From an uncultured Bacteroidaceae bacterium (lineage in GTDB: Bacteria > Bacteroidota > Bacteroidia > Bacteroidales > Bacteroidaceae), in the NCBI GenBank assembly GCA_934426255.1, contig CAKRYD010000001.1, forward strand, positions 62,001-126,000: a stretch of 64,000 nt of DNA. The letters are read 5' to 3'. Both the position numbers and the translations under genes were made by a program. Positions within the stretch are counted from its first letter, which is position 1; each line of letters begins with the position of its first letter. Of the stretch, positions 29,158-38,342 are shown one piece after another. Below the pieces are notes generated by a model. The model had not been told where the DNA came from and searched no databases. It worked only from the letters and a program-made list of their open reading frames with translations.

Positions 29158-31092
29158 ATGAAAAGTCAGGAAAATGCCGGTCATGCCCCGGCTTGCGGCT
29201 GTCATGAGCACGAGGACAAGCACGCTTTGTTGTGTTCCGTGCTGTCTGCAGTATTGTTGTTGGGAATTCTATTGGCCGACAAATGTTGGGCGTTGGCTTC
29301 CTTTTTGCGATTGTCGGCTTATGTTTTTGCCTTTATACCGGTGGGCTGGCCTGTGCTGCGCAAGGCTGTTGCCGAGGCATCGAAAGGCGAATGGGCCAAT
29401 GAGTATCTGCTGATGTCGGTGGCTGCGGCCGGAGCTTTCTGCTTGGGCGAATATCCCGAAGCGGTAGCTGTGATGCTGCTTTATAGTATAGGAGAGTATT
29501 GTCAGGACAAGGCTGTGGGCAAGGCCCGGCGCGACATACGTTCATTGATGGGGCTACGTAGGGAGCAGGTAATGGTAGTCGATGGTGAACATCGCACACG
29601 GAAAAGTCCCGACAAAGTGATGGTCGGAGAGGTAATCGAAGTGCCTGCCGGCGGACGTGTTCCACTTGATGCCGTTCTTCTTTCCGAACCGGCACATGTT
29701 GACCTTTCGGATCTTACCGGCGAAAGCCTGCCGCAACTTGTTGCCACTGGCTCTTCGGTATCTTCAGGTGCAATGGTTCTTGAAAGCCCTATGCTTTTGC
29801 GCGTGGTGCATCCCTATGCCAACAGTGCCATGTCGCGTATATTCCGGATGGTAGAGCAAGCCAATGCGCGCAAAGCACCGGCCGAGTTGTTCATGCGGCG
29901 TTTTGCACGCATCTATACGCCCGTCGTCATGCTTGCGGCACTGTTTGTGGCCTTTGTTCCTCCTCTTTTTATGGGTTTTTCGGCTTATTTTGGTGACTAT
30001 CTGCATCGGGGACTTGTGTTTCTGGTGGCATCTTGCCCGTGTGCTCTGGTGATAAGCATACCGCTGGCCTATTTCTGCGGCATAGGCCTGGCTTCGCGCC
30101 GTGGCATCTTGTTCAAAGGCGGCAATTGCCTGGATGCCGCAGCAGGTGTGACCGATGTGGTGTTCGACAAGACGGGAACCCTTACTTGCGGCCGTTTTGA
30201 GGTGACGCGTGTAGTGCCCGTTGATACAGATGCTTCGTCTTTATTATCATTGATGGCCGGTCTGGAGCTCCACAGCACCCACCCTTTGGCCCGTGCAGTA
30301 GTGGCCTGTGCCGCGAATAGCAAGATAGAACTGCAGAAAGTCGGCTCTCTTCAAGAATTGCCGGGAATGGGTCTCACTGCCATTGTGAACAATTGCAACG
30401 CAGCCGTAGGCAATGCAAGGCTGATGGAAAAGCTGGGCTTGGATGTCCCCGAAACAGACCGCGAGATAGCCGGAACCGTGCTTTATTGTAGTTGTCAGGG
30501 TGCTTTGATGGGTTATGTCGTATTGTGCGACCGTCCCAAGGACGATGCCGCTCGCGCAGTCGAGTCATTGAGAAAGCTGCGGGTGCATAGCATAAGCGTG
30601 CTCTCGGGTGACCGGCAGGCCATTGTCGGGCGATTGGTCGAAAACTTGCATCTTGATCAGGGCTTTGGTGACTTGCTCCCTCATCAAAAGTCGGAACATC
30701 TCAAGTCCATGCGCGGTCGTGGCCGTCGTGTAGCCTTTGTAGGTGATGGCATCAATGATGCTCCCGCTTTGACATCGTGTGATGTAGGTTTTGCCATGGG
30801 CGACTCGGGTAGCGACCTTGCTGTCGAAACGGCCGATGTGGTGCTCCGTGGCGGCCATCCCCTCCATGTGGCCCATGCCATGGCCATTGCGCGTGTAACG
30901 CGTCAGATAGTCCGGGCCAATGTGGCCTTGGCTTTGGGAGCAAAACTTTTGGTGATGTGCCTTGGCGCTGCCGGCGTGGCCGGTATGTGGATGGCAGTGC
31001 TTGCCGATAGCGGTGTGGCTCTCTTGTGTTTGCTTGTCGTAGTTATTGTACAACCTCTCTTGTGTAGGCGTTTTCTGCGAAAACTTGCATGA
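29158..31092 (+). CDS. Heavy-metal P-type ATPase (Zn/Cd/Pb exporter type)
   Basis: 644 residues from the ATG at 29158. The catalytic aspartate is Asp337 (DKTGTLTCG), the actuator motif is LTGESLP, the transport motif is SCPCAL (Cys293 and Cys295), the nucleotide-binding HP is in STHPLARAV, and the hinge is GDGINDAPAL. The CPC motif and the aspartate in the last membrane helix (LADSGVALLCLL) fit ZntA/CadA-type exporters. In place of a folded HMA domain, the N-terminus is a short Cys/His-rich tail (HAPACGCHEHEDKH). A GTG at 29152 is an alternative start. A promoter with dyads suggests metal-responsive control. Confidence 0.93.
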   Translation: MKSQENAGHAPACGCHEHEDKHALLCSVLSAVLLLGILLADKCWALASFLRLSAYVFAFIPVGWPVLRKAVAEASKGEWANEYLLMSVAAAGAFCLGEYPEAVAVMLLYSIGEYCQDKAVGKARRDIRSLMGLRREQVMVVDGEHRTRKSPDKVMVGEVIEVPAGGRVPLDAVLLSEPAHVDLSDLTGESLPQLVATGSSVSSGAMVLESPMLLRVVHPYANSAMSRIFRMVEQANARKAPAELFMRRFARIYTPVVMLAALFVAFVPPLFMGFSAYFGDYLHRGLVFLVASCPCALVISIPLAYFCGIGLASRRGILFKGGNCLDAAAGVTDVVFDKTGTLTCGRFEVTRVVPVDTDASSLLSLMAGLELHSTHPLARAVVACAANSKIELQKVGSLQELPGMGLTAIVNNCNAAVGNARLMEKLGLDVPETDREIAGTVLYCSCQGALMGYVVLCDRPKDDAARAVESLRKLRVHSISVLSGDRQAIVGRLVENLHLDQGFGDLLPHQKSEHLKSMRGRGRRVAFVGDGINDAPALTSCDVGFAMGDSGSDLAVETADVVLRGGHPLHVAHAMAIARVTRQIVRANVALALGAKLLVMCLGAAGVAGMWMAVLADSGVALLCLLVVVIVQPLLCRRFLRKLA

Positions 31093-31157
31093 TATATTGC
31101 AAAAGTTTCTCCAACGGCAGAGTCGGCCTATAGTGCTTGAAGAGGCCCTCCATTTCT

Positions 31158-31967
31158 TTATCCTCTGTATTCCGTTGGATTCACTCCAAGATTGTGCAGC
31201 ACATAGCGGCTGAAATATGCCGGTGAAGAGAAACCAAATAGTTCGGATATATTAGAGAATGAAAGGGCTTTGTCGCGGAGCAAACGTGAAATGTCGAGTG
31301 TGGTATAGCGGTTTATCCAGAAGTTGGCGGCATGGCCGCTCACGCTCTTGGATACCTCCGAGAGATATTTTGAGGTGACGCATAATTGGTCGGCATACCA
31401 TGAAACTTCACGGTGCATGCGGTATTCACCGTTTTCAAGCAAAGTGATGAAGCGGTTCATCAGTTGGGCATACTGTGTGGAAACATTGGTTTCTTGATAG
31501 AGCGAGACATGGAAATCAAAGAAATCGAGAATCAATGATTGCACCTTGTTTATCATCATGTCGCGGTAGAAGTGATGTCGGGTCTGCGCAAGGCGGATGC
31601 GCACGTTTTCAAAGTTCCTTAGACATTGGTCATACATAGTTGGAGTCAGATGCATGATGGGGTTAAGGAACAATGCCATGGAACCCTTCATGCCGTAATT
31701 GCTGCGGGGTGTACTTTGCTCGATAAACTTGGATGAAACATATATCGTGGTGACGCGGAAGTCTGAGTCGGGGATTATCTTTTCAATCAGTTTACCCTTG
31801 CGTACAATCATCAGGTCGCCTTGCATTATATGCAGTTCCTCTCCATTATATAGCAAACGGCACGAGCCGCCTGTGCAAAGAGCGTGGGCCAGATGATTCT
31901 TGTAAGCTTCCGTGTTCAGCTCCTGCAACGAATCCTTGATGATGATATCCCTTTCCTGCTGTTCCAT
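31158..31967 (-). CDS. AraC-family transcriptional regulator
   Basis: 269 residues. A cupin-like N-terminal sensing domain (CRLLYNGEELHIMQGDLMIV) precedes two helix-turn-helix units at the C-terminus (WYADQLCVTSKYLSEVSKS and ISELFGFSSPAYFSRYV, ending NPTEYRG). It lies on the same strand as, and just downstream of, the degraded hydrolase operon (32108-38231), so it may have controlled those genes. That link is inference. The 65 bases to the convergent ATPase gene hold nothing clear. Confidence 0.9.
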   Translation of the reverse strand: MEQQERDIIIKDSLQELNTEAYKNHLAHALCTGGSCRLLYNGEELHIMQGDLMIVRKGKLIEKIIPDSDFRVTTIYVSSKFIEQSTPRSNYGMKGSMALFLNPIMHLTPTMYDQCLRNFENVRIRLAQTRHHFYRDMMINKVQSLILDFFDFHVSLYQETNVSTQYAQLMNRFITLLENGEYRMHREVSWYADQLCVTSKYLSEVSKSVSGHAANFWINRYTTLDISRLLRDKALSFSNISELFGFSSPAYFSRYVLHNLGVNPTEYRG

Positions 31968-32059
31968 AGTTTTTGCGAGCTTATGTGATTCCGTTGGTTA
32001 TATAAACAACGGGAAAGGAGCGAAATTATTGTGCTCTTTGTAAAAGCGAGAAAGGAGAA

Positions 32060-32085
32060 GCGCCTGCAAAACATGATGCAGGCGC
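32060..32085 (-). terminator. Terminator hairpin after the hydrolase operon
   Basis: 9-bp arms GCGCCTGCA and TGCAGGCGC around an 8-base loop, followed on the minus strand by a pyrimidine-rich stretch (TTCTCCTTTCTCGCTTTTA). It is 22 bases past the last stop codon. Confidence 0.7.
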
Positions 32086-32107
32086 CCTCTCGTCAACACT
32101 ATTATAT

Positions 32108-33095
32108 TCACAATCGTTTGCTAAAGAAGTCTGCAAGCTTCGCCACAGCTTTATTTACATATTCTGGCACATAGTACGTCTTGATGTGCGCAGCTCCGGG
32201 ATGAGAAACAGCTCTTTGTCTTTTGTTCCTGTGGCTTTTGCGTAGCATTGTTCCGTCATATAGAACGTATCGGCTATGCTGCCCGCCATCATCAATAGTG
32301 GTTGGTTGATAAGATACATGCCTTCGCTGGCATCGAAAGCCATCAGATCCATCAGACTGCTTTTGGTGTAGCGAAAGGTGGAGTTGGGATGAGCATGTGT
32401 CTGAAGATAATATACATATCCGTCGTGGTAGAGGTCGAATGGCAGGCGGGCTGCCAGTTCGGGAGTTACGCTACTCATGTCGCCCACATATTCCGGAGCT
32501 TCTCCCTGAGCTTCTTTCTGCCGGGCGGCACAGGCATCGGCAAGGCGTTCCTGAACTTGGTCAATCTGTGAGTCAAGGAAACCGTTGCGGCGCACAAGCC
32601 CCGTGTTGAACATGCTCAATGTGGCAACAGCTTTCAGCCGCTTGTCGGTTTGAGCGGCTTGTCCGTGTTGTGTGGCCGGCCATCGCTGTCACCTTGGTAG
32701 GCTGCATCAAAGGCCAGGCAAACGTAGCCATTCTCCGCCATGCGTTGGCTGTAGAGTCCTGCCACCTGTTCCTTTACACCACCGTTGGGATGCGCCACAA
32801 CGAGGGCGGGATAGGTATTAGCCGCATCGTAATTGGCCGGAGTGTATACGTTGGCGGCAATTTTCAGCCCGTTCAGCAAATAACAGATTCGATGGATGTT
32901 TACTTTTCCGACTTCGTTTTTTGTAAGAGCTCCTTGATAGACCAGTCCGAAAGGATTGGCGTTAGGACTCTTTATTGTGGCGAAGTCAACTGTTGCAAAA
33001 GGCTTGATTGTCTTTTGCTCTGCTTCTTTCTTGGCGTCGGCCTGTACGCAGAAAGGCATTAAAAGATATGATGCCAGAATTATGAATTTGTTCAT
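32108..33095 (-). pseudogene. Alpha/beta hydrolase pseudogene (catalytic core deleted, frameshifted)
   Basis: The first piece (33095-32634) has a signal peptide (MNKFIILASYLLMPFCVQA), ANVYTPANYDAANTYPALVV and [14 protein letters not shown]. The second piece (from about 32655) resumes as [19 protein letters not shown]. In dienelactone-hydrolase-like esterases about 50 residues, including the nucleophile-serine elbow, lie between these, so that part is gone and the frame has shifted. A second one-base loss near 32190 cuts off the true ending [20 protein letters not shown], which is readable in another frame to a stop at 32108. The near-repeat GACAAGCCGCTCAAA / GACAAGCGGCTGAAA marks the deletion joint. 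The protein cannot be active. Confidence 0.88.
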
Positions 33096-33107
33096 TTTCT
33101 TCGTATG

Positions 33108-34177
33108 TTATAGTTTGTGTTCTTTAAGCCACTTGTCGAGCAAGTCGGCAAGTTGGCCGTTGTTGCGTTCCTGCATCAGGAAATGGGTGTTGCCACGAAT
33201 GCCCGTCTTCGGAAGTTCCACCAAGGTGGCTTTGCCTCCGTGACGGTTGATGGCAGCAACAAATTTGCGGGCCATCTGCAAGCGCACTCTCCAATTCTCG
33301 TCGCCAAGGTTCTTACTCGGCTTTTCGGGAATGTAGTCGCCAAAGTAGAGAATGATGGGAATTTGTGTGAGCCGCATGAAATCTTTCTTTGCGACGGCAA
33401 CTCCGGCACACCCTCCTGTCAGGCCGTCAATCTTCTCGGGCATTTCGTCTTCGGGAAACACGAATCCACCCGGCTCGTATGCGGCAACGGCTTTTACATT
33501 CTTGTTCTGCATGGCAACCATCCACCCCGGAAAGCCTCCTGCCGAGTGGGTGACGAGAACGCTTGCATCTATCTTGTCGGCTAGAGCGTTGATGGCCGGT
33601 ACGTCTTGGCCGTGGTCGCTCAAGTCGGGTGTCAGCTCACGAAAGAACTGCGAAACGCTGGCCGAGTCTTTGGGAAACTGTACATTCTCATTCCACTTAG
33701 GATAGATGCCATGCGCCAGATGTCGAACCAAAACATCTCGTCGGCCAAGGGCTTCACCTCGGTCGTGGCTGATGTCCGGCTGGCTCTGCCCCGGCCGGGC
33801 AAGTCCATTACATAGCTACTCCAGCTGCGGCGAAGTATCAAGGTGGCGAAACCGTCCCTGCCATCGGGTGTCATTTCCCAATACACTCCCGAACCGCCGT
33901 AGCCGTGAACATAGATGAGTGATGTCTTGTGTGCCTTGGCCGGAATCTGAAAGCCTACGAAAGCATGGTTTACCCTGCAGCTTTGCCCCGTCTCTACCTG
34001 TGTGGCTCAACCAACGAACTTACTGTTGTCGTATTTCCCGTCATGTTGTATGGTTGTTCCAGCCACAGTGAAATGCCCCTGTTTGACTATCACCAGATTT
34101 TGTGCACTTGTGTGTCCTGCAAGCAGTAGGAACGCTTTAAATATCAGAAAATTCTTCTTGGCGATGCTCCGTTTGAT
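33108..34177 (-). pseudogene. Second alpha/beta hydrolase pseudogene (nonsense, frameshift, probable lost start)
   Basis: The frame from 34177 encodes KRSIAKKNFLIFKAFLLLAG, then GHFTVAGTTIQHDGKYDNSK, and meets TGA at 34007-34009 where the context (FVG-stop-ATQVETGQSCRV) suggests a former Trp codon. It continues in frame with SLIYVHGYGGSGVYWEMTPD and DEMFWFDIWRM, then loses one base near 33709. The other frame carries IYPKWNENVQFPKDSASV and the nucleophile elbow VTHSAGGFPGW to the stop at 33108. The codon where the start is expected, 7 bases... after the cupin stop, reads ATC, not ATG. Three separate lesions make loss of function very likely. Confidence 0.85.
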
Positions 34178-34180
34178 GGT

Positions 34181-35284
34181 TTATAGTCTTTCCAGAAGGC
34201 CTCTCAATGGCGCTGCCGAGCTCTTGCCAAGGTTCCGTTCCACTATGTCGAGCAATGCGGAGAGCTGCTCTTTGGTGATGCCAAGGTGCAGGCAAATTCC
34301 CATGTGTGCTGATGCCATTGGCTCAACGTTGCCCACTCCTGCAAGAAACGACACGGTGGCAAGCTCACGCTCGCGATATGTAAGCAGGTCGCGTTCGAAG
34401 ATGTCGGCAAAGAGATGCTCCTTCAAGAATTGGTCGATGGCCGGAGCAAAAGCGCCATAGCCGCTCTTGGGGTGGGCGGAATTGATGCCTGACAATGTTT
34501 CAAGAATGGCCGCGCCACGGTCGTACTTGCTGCCTTCGCCCTTTCCGGCAGAAGCTTCACGTCCGGGCTTATCACTGATGCCCTGTGCCTTGCGCCCGTC
34601 GAGCACCTTCATGAATGTCTGTATGGCACGCAGGCTGCGTGGAAAGCCGCAATAGGCATAGGCTTGCACTAGTACTTCCTTTATCTCATTGATGGTCATC
34701 TCGGCCTCCAGTCCGGCAGTCAAAGCCTGTGGCAGATGTTCCAAATCGCCGCGCCCCGTGTATGTGCCAATGGCGATGATGGCCTGTTCGCGCCCGCTGA
34801 GGCTCTTGCCGGTTTCGACATACTTCTCCAGAGATTCTTTCACGGCAGCGAAATATTCCTCTTTACTGACAGGCTGGAGCCATGTGGGCTTGTTGTCAGA
34901 CGGATTGCAGGATATGGCCACATGGGCAAACCAACTGTCGGGAGCTGCTCCGTGCCAATGTTCCACACCGGCGGCTATCTCCACGATGTCGCCCGGAAAG
35001 AGCCGGCGCGCTGTTTGGCCGTGCTCCTGATAATAGCCTATGCCGGCGGTGGCTATCAAAATTTGTCCGCCCGTATGCGAGTGCCAGCTGTTGCGGCATC
35101 CCGGTGCAAACGTCACGTTGGCCATAGGCACATTAAGCTCCTTTATTTTGCTGAGGTTGGCCAGCCAAACCTCGCCCGAAAAGTTGGCGTTTGGCGAGAT
35201 CTTCGTGCCCAGCGGATAGGGCTGCTTGAAGTCGGCAACGTTGATCGCTGCCATTCCCATGGAATTGAGTGCAAAAATTGTCAT
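34181..35284 (-). CDS. Cupin plus carboxymuconolactone decarboxylase protein, 5' end cut off by an IS
   Basis: From the ATG at 35282-35284 the product has 367 residues. A cupin barrel (about 30-130; CRNSWHSHTGGQILIATAGI and VEHWHGAAPDSWFAHVAI, with metal-type histidines) is followed by two carboxymuconolactone-decarboxylase/AhpD-like repeats (REQAIIAIGTYTGRGDLEHL and RERELATVSFLAGVGNVEPM). Joining the sequence across the IS restores an earlier start, MKHDLLRTILMTIFALNSMG, so the native first three codons now lie at 36765-36773. The remaining internal ATG falls inside the signal peptide. Export and expression are probably damaged. The family includes peroxide-linked oxidoreductases and lactone decarboxylases; the substrate is unknown. 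Confidence 0.85.
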   Translation of the reverse strand: MTIFALNSMGMAAINVADFKQPYPLGTKISPNANFSGEVWLANLSKIKELNVPMANVTFAPGCRNSWHSHTGGQILIATAGIGYYQEHGQTARRLFPGDIVEIAAGVEHWHGAAPDSWFAHVAISCNPSDNKPTWLQPVSKEEYFAAVKESLEKYVETGKSLSGREQAIIAIGTYTGRGDLEHLPQALTAGLEAEMTINEIKEVLVQAYAYCGFPRSLRAIQTFMKVLDGRKAQGISDKPGREASAGKGEGSKYDRGAAILETLSGINSAHPKSGYGAFAPAIDQFLKEHLFADIFERDLLTYRERELATVSFLAGVGNVEPMASAHMGICLHLGITKEQLSALLDIVERNLGKSSAAPLRGLLERL

Positions 35285-35298
35285 AAGTATTGTTCTTA

Positions 35299-35306
35299 AT
35301 AAATCG
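35299..35306. repeat. Left target-site duplication of the IS element
   Basis: ATAAATCG, identical and in the same direction as 36758-36765 on the other side of the element. Confidence 0.88.
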
Positions 35307-36757
35307 GGGTATGTCAACTAAACTGTGTCAAAACGGAAATTTGCCCATTGTAAAGAAGACAGCTGGGGGACAATCCAGAGCGTTTCTTTCTTGGCTCTGC
35401 AAAAGTATAACAATTCTTGCGTATCTCTGCAAAATTCCACGTCTTGTTTCACGTGCCTTAAAGGATTTTAAACCTGTCGCCAAATATGATTGCCAGTTGC
35501 TGCGCAGTTTGTACCCAATTAGCAGTTGGCATAGTCCATTTTTTCTTGATGTTGTGGTATGCGAGATATACAAGTTTGAAGAGGGCATCGTCATTTGGGA
35601 AGACGCCCTTGGTCTTCGTTATCTTGCGCACTTGGCGGTGGTAGCCTTCCACTGTATTTGTCGTATAGATAATGTGGCGTATAGGCTCTGTGTACTTGAA
35701 ATATTGTGACAGAAGCTCCCATTTGTCACGCCATGACTTGATTACAATTGGGTACAACTCTCCCCGCTTGCCTTCAAGACTGTCGAGTTCCATCTCTGCC
35801 TTCTCCTTGGTTGTCGCCCCATAAAAACACTTCAAGCCCTTCAAAAAACTCTTTTTGGTGTTTGCTGCCGACATACTTCAAGGAGTTGCGTATCTGATGC
35901 ACTACGCACAGCTGCACATCCGTGTGGGGAAACACGCTCTGTATGGCATCAGGGAAGCCTGTCAAGCCGTCAACACAAGCGATAAGAATATCCTTTACGC
36001 CTCTGTTCTGAAGGTCTGTCAACACGCCAAGCCAACAGTTCGCCCCCTCACTCTGTGACACATACATGCCAAGCAAGTCCTTGCGCCCGTCCTTGCCAAT
36101 GCCAAGAACATTGTAAATGGCTCTTGTAATCGTTGTTCCTTTGTCATCACGCACCTTATAATGAATGGCATCCATCCAGACTATGGGATACACGTCATCC
36201 AAAGACCGTGTGCGCCATGCCTTTATTTCTGGCCACACCTTGTCCGTAATGTTGCTGATTGTCTCTTTGGATATCTTTGTGCCATAGTTCTCTTCCAGGA
36301 ACTTGCTGATGTCGCCCATGCTCTGCCCAGTTGCATAAAGGCTTATGATTTTGTCGGACAAGTCCTCCGCAAGGATTGTCTGGCGTTTTTGTACAATCTC
36401 CGGGCTGAAACTGCCATCGCGATCACGCGGAGTCTCAATACTGACAGTCCCATACTCTGTCTGCAAATCCTTACGCATCTTTCCGTTGCGTCGGTTGGAG
36501 GCAGAAGGCTTTGTCTGTTCCAAATGGCTCTCCATCTCTCCTTCAAGGGCTGAATTGAGGAAATCCTCCAACACACGGTGAAAGGCTCCGTCCCTGCCGA
36601 ACAACGGTTTGCCACTCTTGAACTGATCTCTGGCTTCTGACAACATCTTTGAATACTCTTCTTGTGTCATTGTCTAATGAATAATTGCTTCGGTTGTATT
36701 AACCGAATTGTTAAACTTTTATTGTGTTAGATTTGACACAGTTGAAATGACATCCTC
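35307..36757 (-). mobile_element. IS256-family insertion sequence, 1451 bp
   Basis: The ends are imperfect 26-bp inverted repeats that share ATGTCA and AACTGTGTCAAA (left 35307-35332, right 36732-36757). The element is flanked by the 8-bp duplication ATAAATCG, the size typical of IS256. One transposase gene fills most of it. It landed after the third codon of the cupin gene, so insertion split that gene and separated it from the aldo/keto reductase gene upstream. The intact duplication indicates a simple insertion without later rearrangement. Confidence 0.92.
35458..36670 (-). pseudogene. IS256-family (mutator-type) transposase, frameshifted
   Basis: The N-terminal part (298 residues, 36670-35774) contains EYGTVSIETPRDRDGSF, the first catalytic Asp in VWMDAIHYKVRDDKG and the second in IACVDGLTGFPDAIQ. 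The C-terminal part (stop at 35458) carries the catalytic Glu in TTNTVEGYHRQVRK. The two frames meet at a run of six T on the minus strand (A6 at 35843-35848); removing one base gives a continuous QKEFLKGLKCFYGATTKEK. The shift needed is +1, not the -1 shift used by many IS, so a slippage mutation (or a read error) is more likely than programmed recoding. Confidence 0.88.
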
Positions 36758-36765
36758 ATAAATCG
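36758..36765. repeat. Right target-site duplication of the IS element
   Basis: ATAAATCG, matching 35299-35306. Confidence 0.88.
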
Positions 36766-36773
36766 TGTTTCAT
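36765..36773 (-). pseudogene. Stranded first three codons (Met-Lys-His) of the cupin gene
   Basis: On the minus strand ATG AAA CAC runs straight into the insertion site. Removing the IS and one duplication copy makes these codons continuous with GAT TTA TTA AGA of the cupin gene. Confidence 0.8.
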
Positions 36774-36806
36774 AAACTGATTGCTTTTATTGGTTCTGCT
36801 AAGACT

Positions 36807-38231
36807 TCAGTCGCCCAATGTCTTGGTAAACACGAGCGAGGATAACTGCCAGATGCTATTGCTCCTTACATATACCTCTGTAACGATAAACGGGTAACGT
36901 ACGGCATTGCCTCCCACCATTGAATTCAAATGGATGCGGCTGTACACGGTGGCAATGCCCGGAGCTAATTTCACCTCTTGACTATGGATTTCGGCTTTCT
37001 TATACCAGATGCCGCCGCTCTTGATGGTCCGAAGTTCGGCCTCCTTGCCCCAATAGCCACCCATGTGAACAAATTGGGCGCTTTCATGGAAGAGCCTGGC
37101 CAGCTCATCCACATTCTTTTCTGACATCCATTGCCATTTCTTGTTAGACAGGTCAATCATCTCTTTCTCCAACTGCTTCAGATTTCCTGCTACAGCTCCC
37201 GACGAGGCATTCCTTGCGTTATTGTCCTTGTTCAACTCGTTGTTCATCCTCTTCTGCCATTCGTCATTGTTGGTGACATCGGGCAGCGGCCTGCTGCAGA
37301 AACGGCGTGTCATCTCAATATTGAATGCATAGAAACGCTTTTCCTTGTTGAGTGCGCGCATCTGCTCCATCTCTTTGTTGGAAAGACGCAATTTCTTTAC
37401 GGCATTGACATTCTCCTGAATGTAATCGTGGTTCGTGGCTCCCGGAATGACTGAATGCCCCTCCTGAATGTGCCAGCGAATAATGACCTGGGCAGGAGTG
37501 CAGCCGTGGGTCTCGGCAATCTTCTTGATGACTGCGTCCTGAAACAAGGCTCCTCGCGAGGCGGCTCCACCCAACGGATACCAGCATTCCACCACCATGC
37601 CACGTTTCCCGGCCAATGCCTTTTCTTCAAGCCGCTGGGCATAAGGATGGCATTCCATCTGCATGACGGCAGGCTTGATTTTCGTGCTGTCGACACACCA
37701 GCGATAGATGTCCTCTGCGTCCTTAACCTCAAAATTGGAGAGCCCGAGCGTGCGCACCTTGCCTTGCTCTACGGCATTCTCTAAGTTGGCCCATCCGCCT
37801 TTTACATCGCCCACGGGCTGGTGGAGATAGACCAAATCGAGATAGTCCAGATGCAGACGTTGGAGCATCTTGTCGATGGCTGTCGGGTCGGCATATTCAG
37901 TAGGCCACAGCTTGGAAGTAACCCATATCTCTTCACGCTTTACGCCGCTCTCCTTGATAAACTCATTGACGGCTTCGCCCACTCCCTGCTCGTCCATATA
38001 GGCATGGGCAGTATCGATGTGCCGATAGCCCATGCGCAAGGCGGTAAGCACTGCATCCTTGCAGGTGGCATTGTGGGGCACATTGAATGTACCCAAACCA
38101 AACCTTGGCATCCACTTGCCATTGTTGAGCTGCGCGTAAGGGATGCCGTTCACTTCTTTCTCGGCTGCATGGATTGTCGTTGCAGCCATAATCAATCCGA
38201 TAACACAGGAAAAGAATCTTGATGCTTTCAT
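36807..38231 (-). CDS. Exported aldo/keto reductase fused to a SnoaL-like domain
   Basis: 474 residues. An N-terminal signal peptide (MKASRFFSCVIGLIMAATTI, cleavage near residue 22) is unusual for a pyridine-nucleotide enzyme. The reductase domain (about 30-320) has the catalytic set Asp and Tyr in HIDTAHAYMDEQG, Lys in VTSKLWPTE and His in VYLHQP, and the typical end WHIQEGHSVIPGATNHDYI. The C-terminal domain (about 345-474) looks like SnoaL/DUF4440 (MSEKNVDELARLFHESAQFV, then YPFIVTEVYV). It headed an operon with the cupin and two hydrolases now disrupted downstream. The cofactor source outside the cytoplasm is unclear. The gene itself is intact. Confidence 0.88.
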   Translation of the reverse strand: MKASRFFSCVIGLIMAATTIHAAEKEVNGIPYAQLNNGKWMPRFGLGTFNVPHNATCKDAVLTALRMGYRHIDTAHAYMDEQGVGEAVNEFIKESGVKREEIWVTSKLWPTEYADPTAIDKMLQRLHLDYLDLVYLHQPVGDVKGGWANLENAVEQGKVRTLGLSNFEVKDAEDIYRWCVDSTKIKPAVMQMECHPYAQRLEEKALAGKRGMVVECWYPLGGAASRGALFQDAVIKKIAETHGCTPAQVIIRWHIQEGHSVIPGATNHDYIQENVNAVKKLRLSNKEMEQMRALNKEKRFYAFNIEMTRRFCSRPLPDVTNNDEWQKRMNNELNKDNNARNASSGAVAGNLKQLEKEMIDLSNKKWQWMSEKNVDELARLFHESAQFVHMGGYWGKEAELRTIKSGGIWYKKAEIHSQEVKLAPGIATVYSRIHLNSMVGGNAVRYPFIVTEVYVRSNSIWQLSSLVFTKTLGD

Positions 38232-38334
38232 GTTCTTTTAAAATATAATAGTGGTTTATGATTTCTTGCCCGGTTTCCAAGCTTTGCTCTTCTTTGTTAT
38301 CTCTGATGCATTGTGATACATGGAATTGTCTATG

Positions 38335-38342
38335 CAAAATTA
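38335..38342 (-). promoter_or_regulatory. -7 box of the aldo/keto reductase operon
   Basis: Minus strand TAATTTTG, a perfect TAnnTTTG box about 100 bases before the start codon. No good -33 match. Confidence 0.5.

Noticed and set aside
35774..35874. Programmed -1 frameshift in the transposase
   Set aside because: The needed shift is +1 and the site is a plain T run without a known recoding signal.
32108..36670. All frameshifts being sequencing errors
   Set aside because: Single-base changes could be, but the deletion of a catalytic core, an in-frame TGA and an IS with target duplication are real structural changes. The single-base shifts remain unproven without reads.
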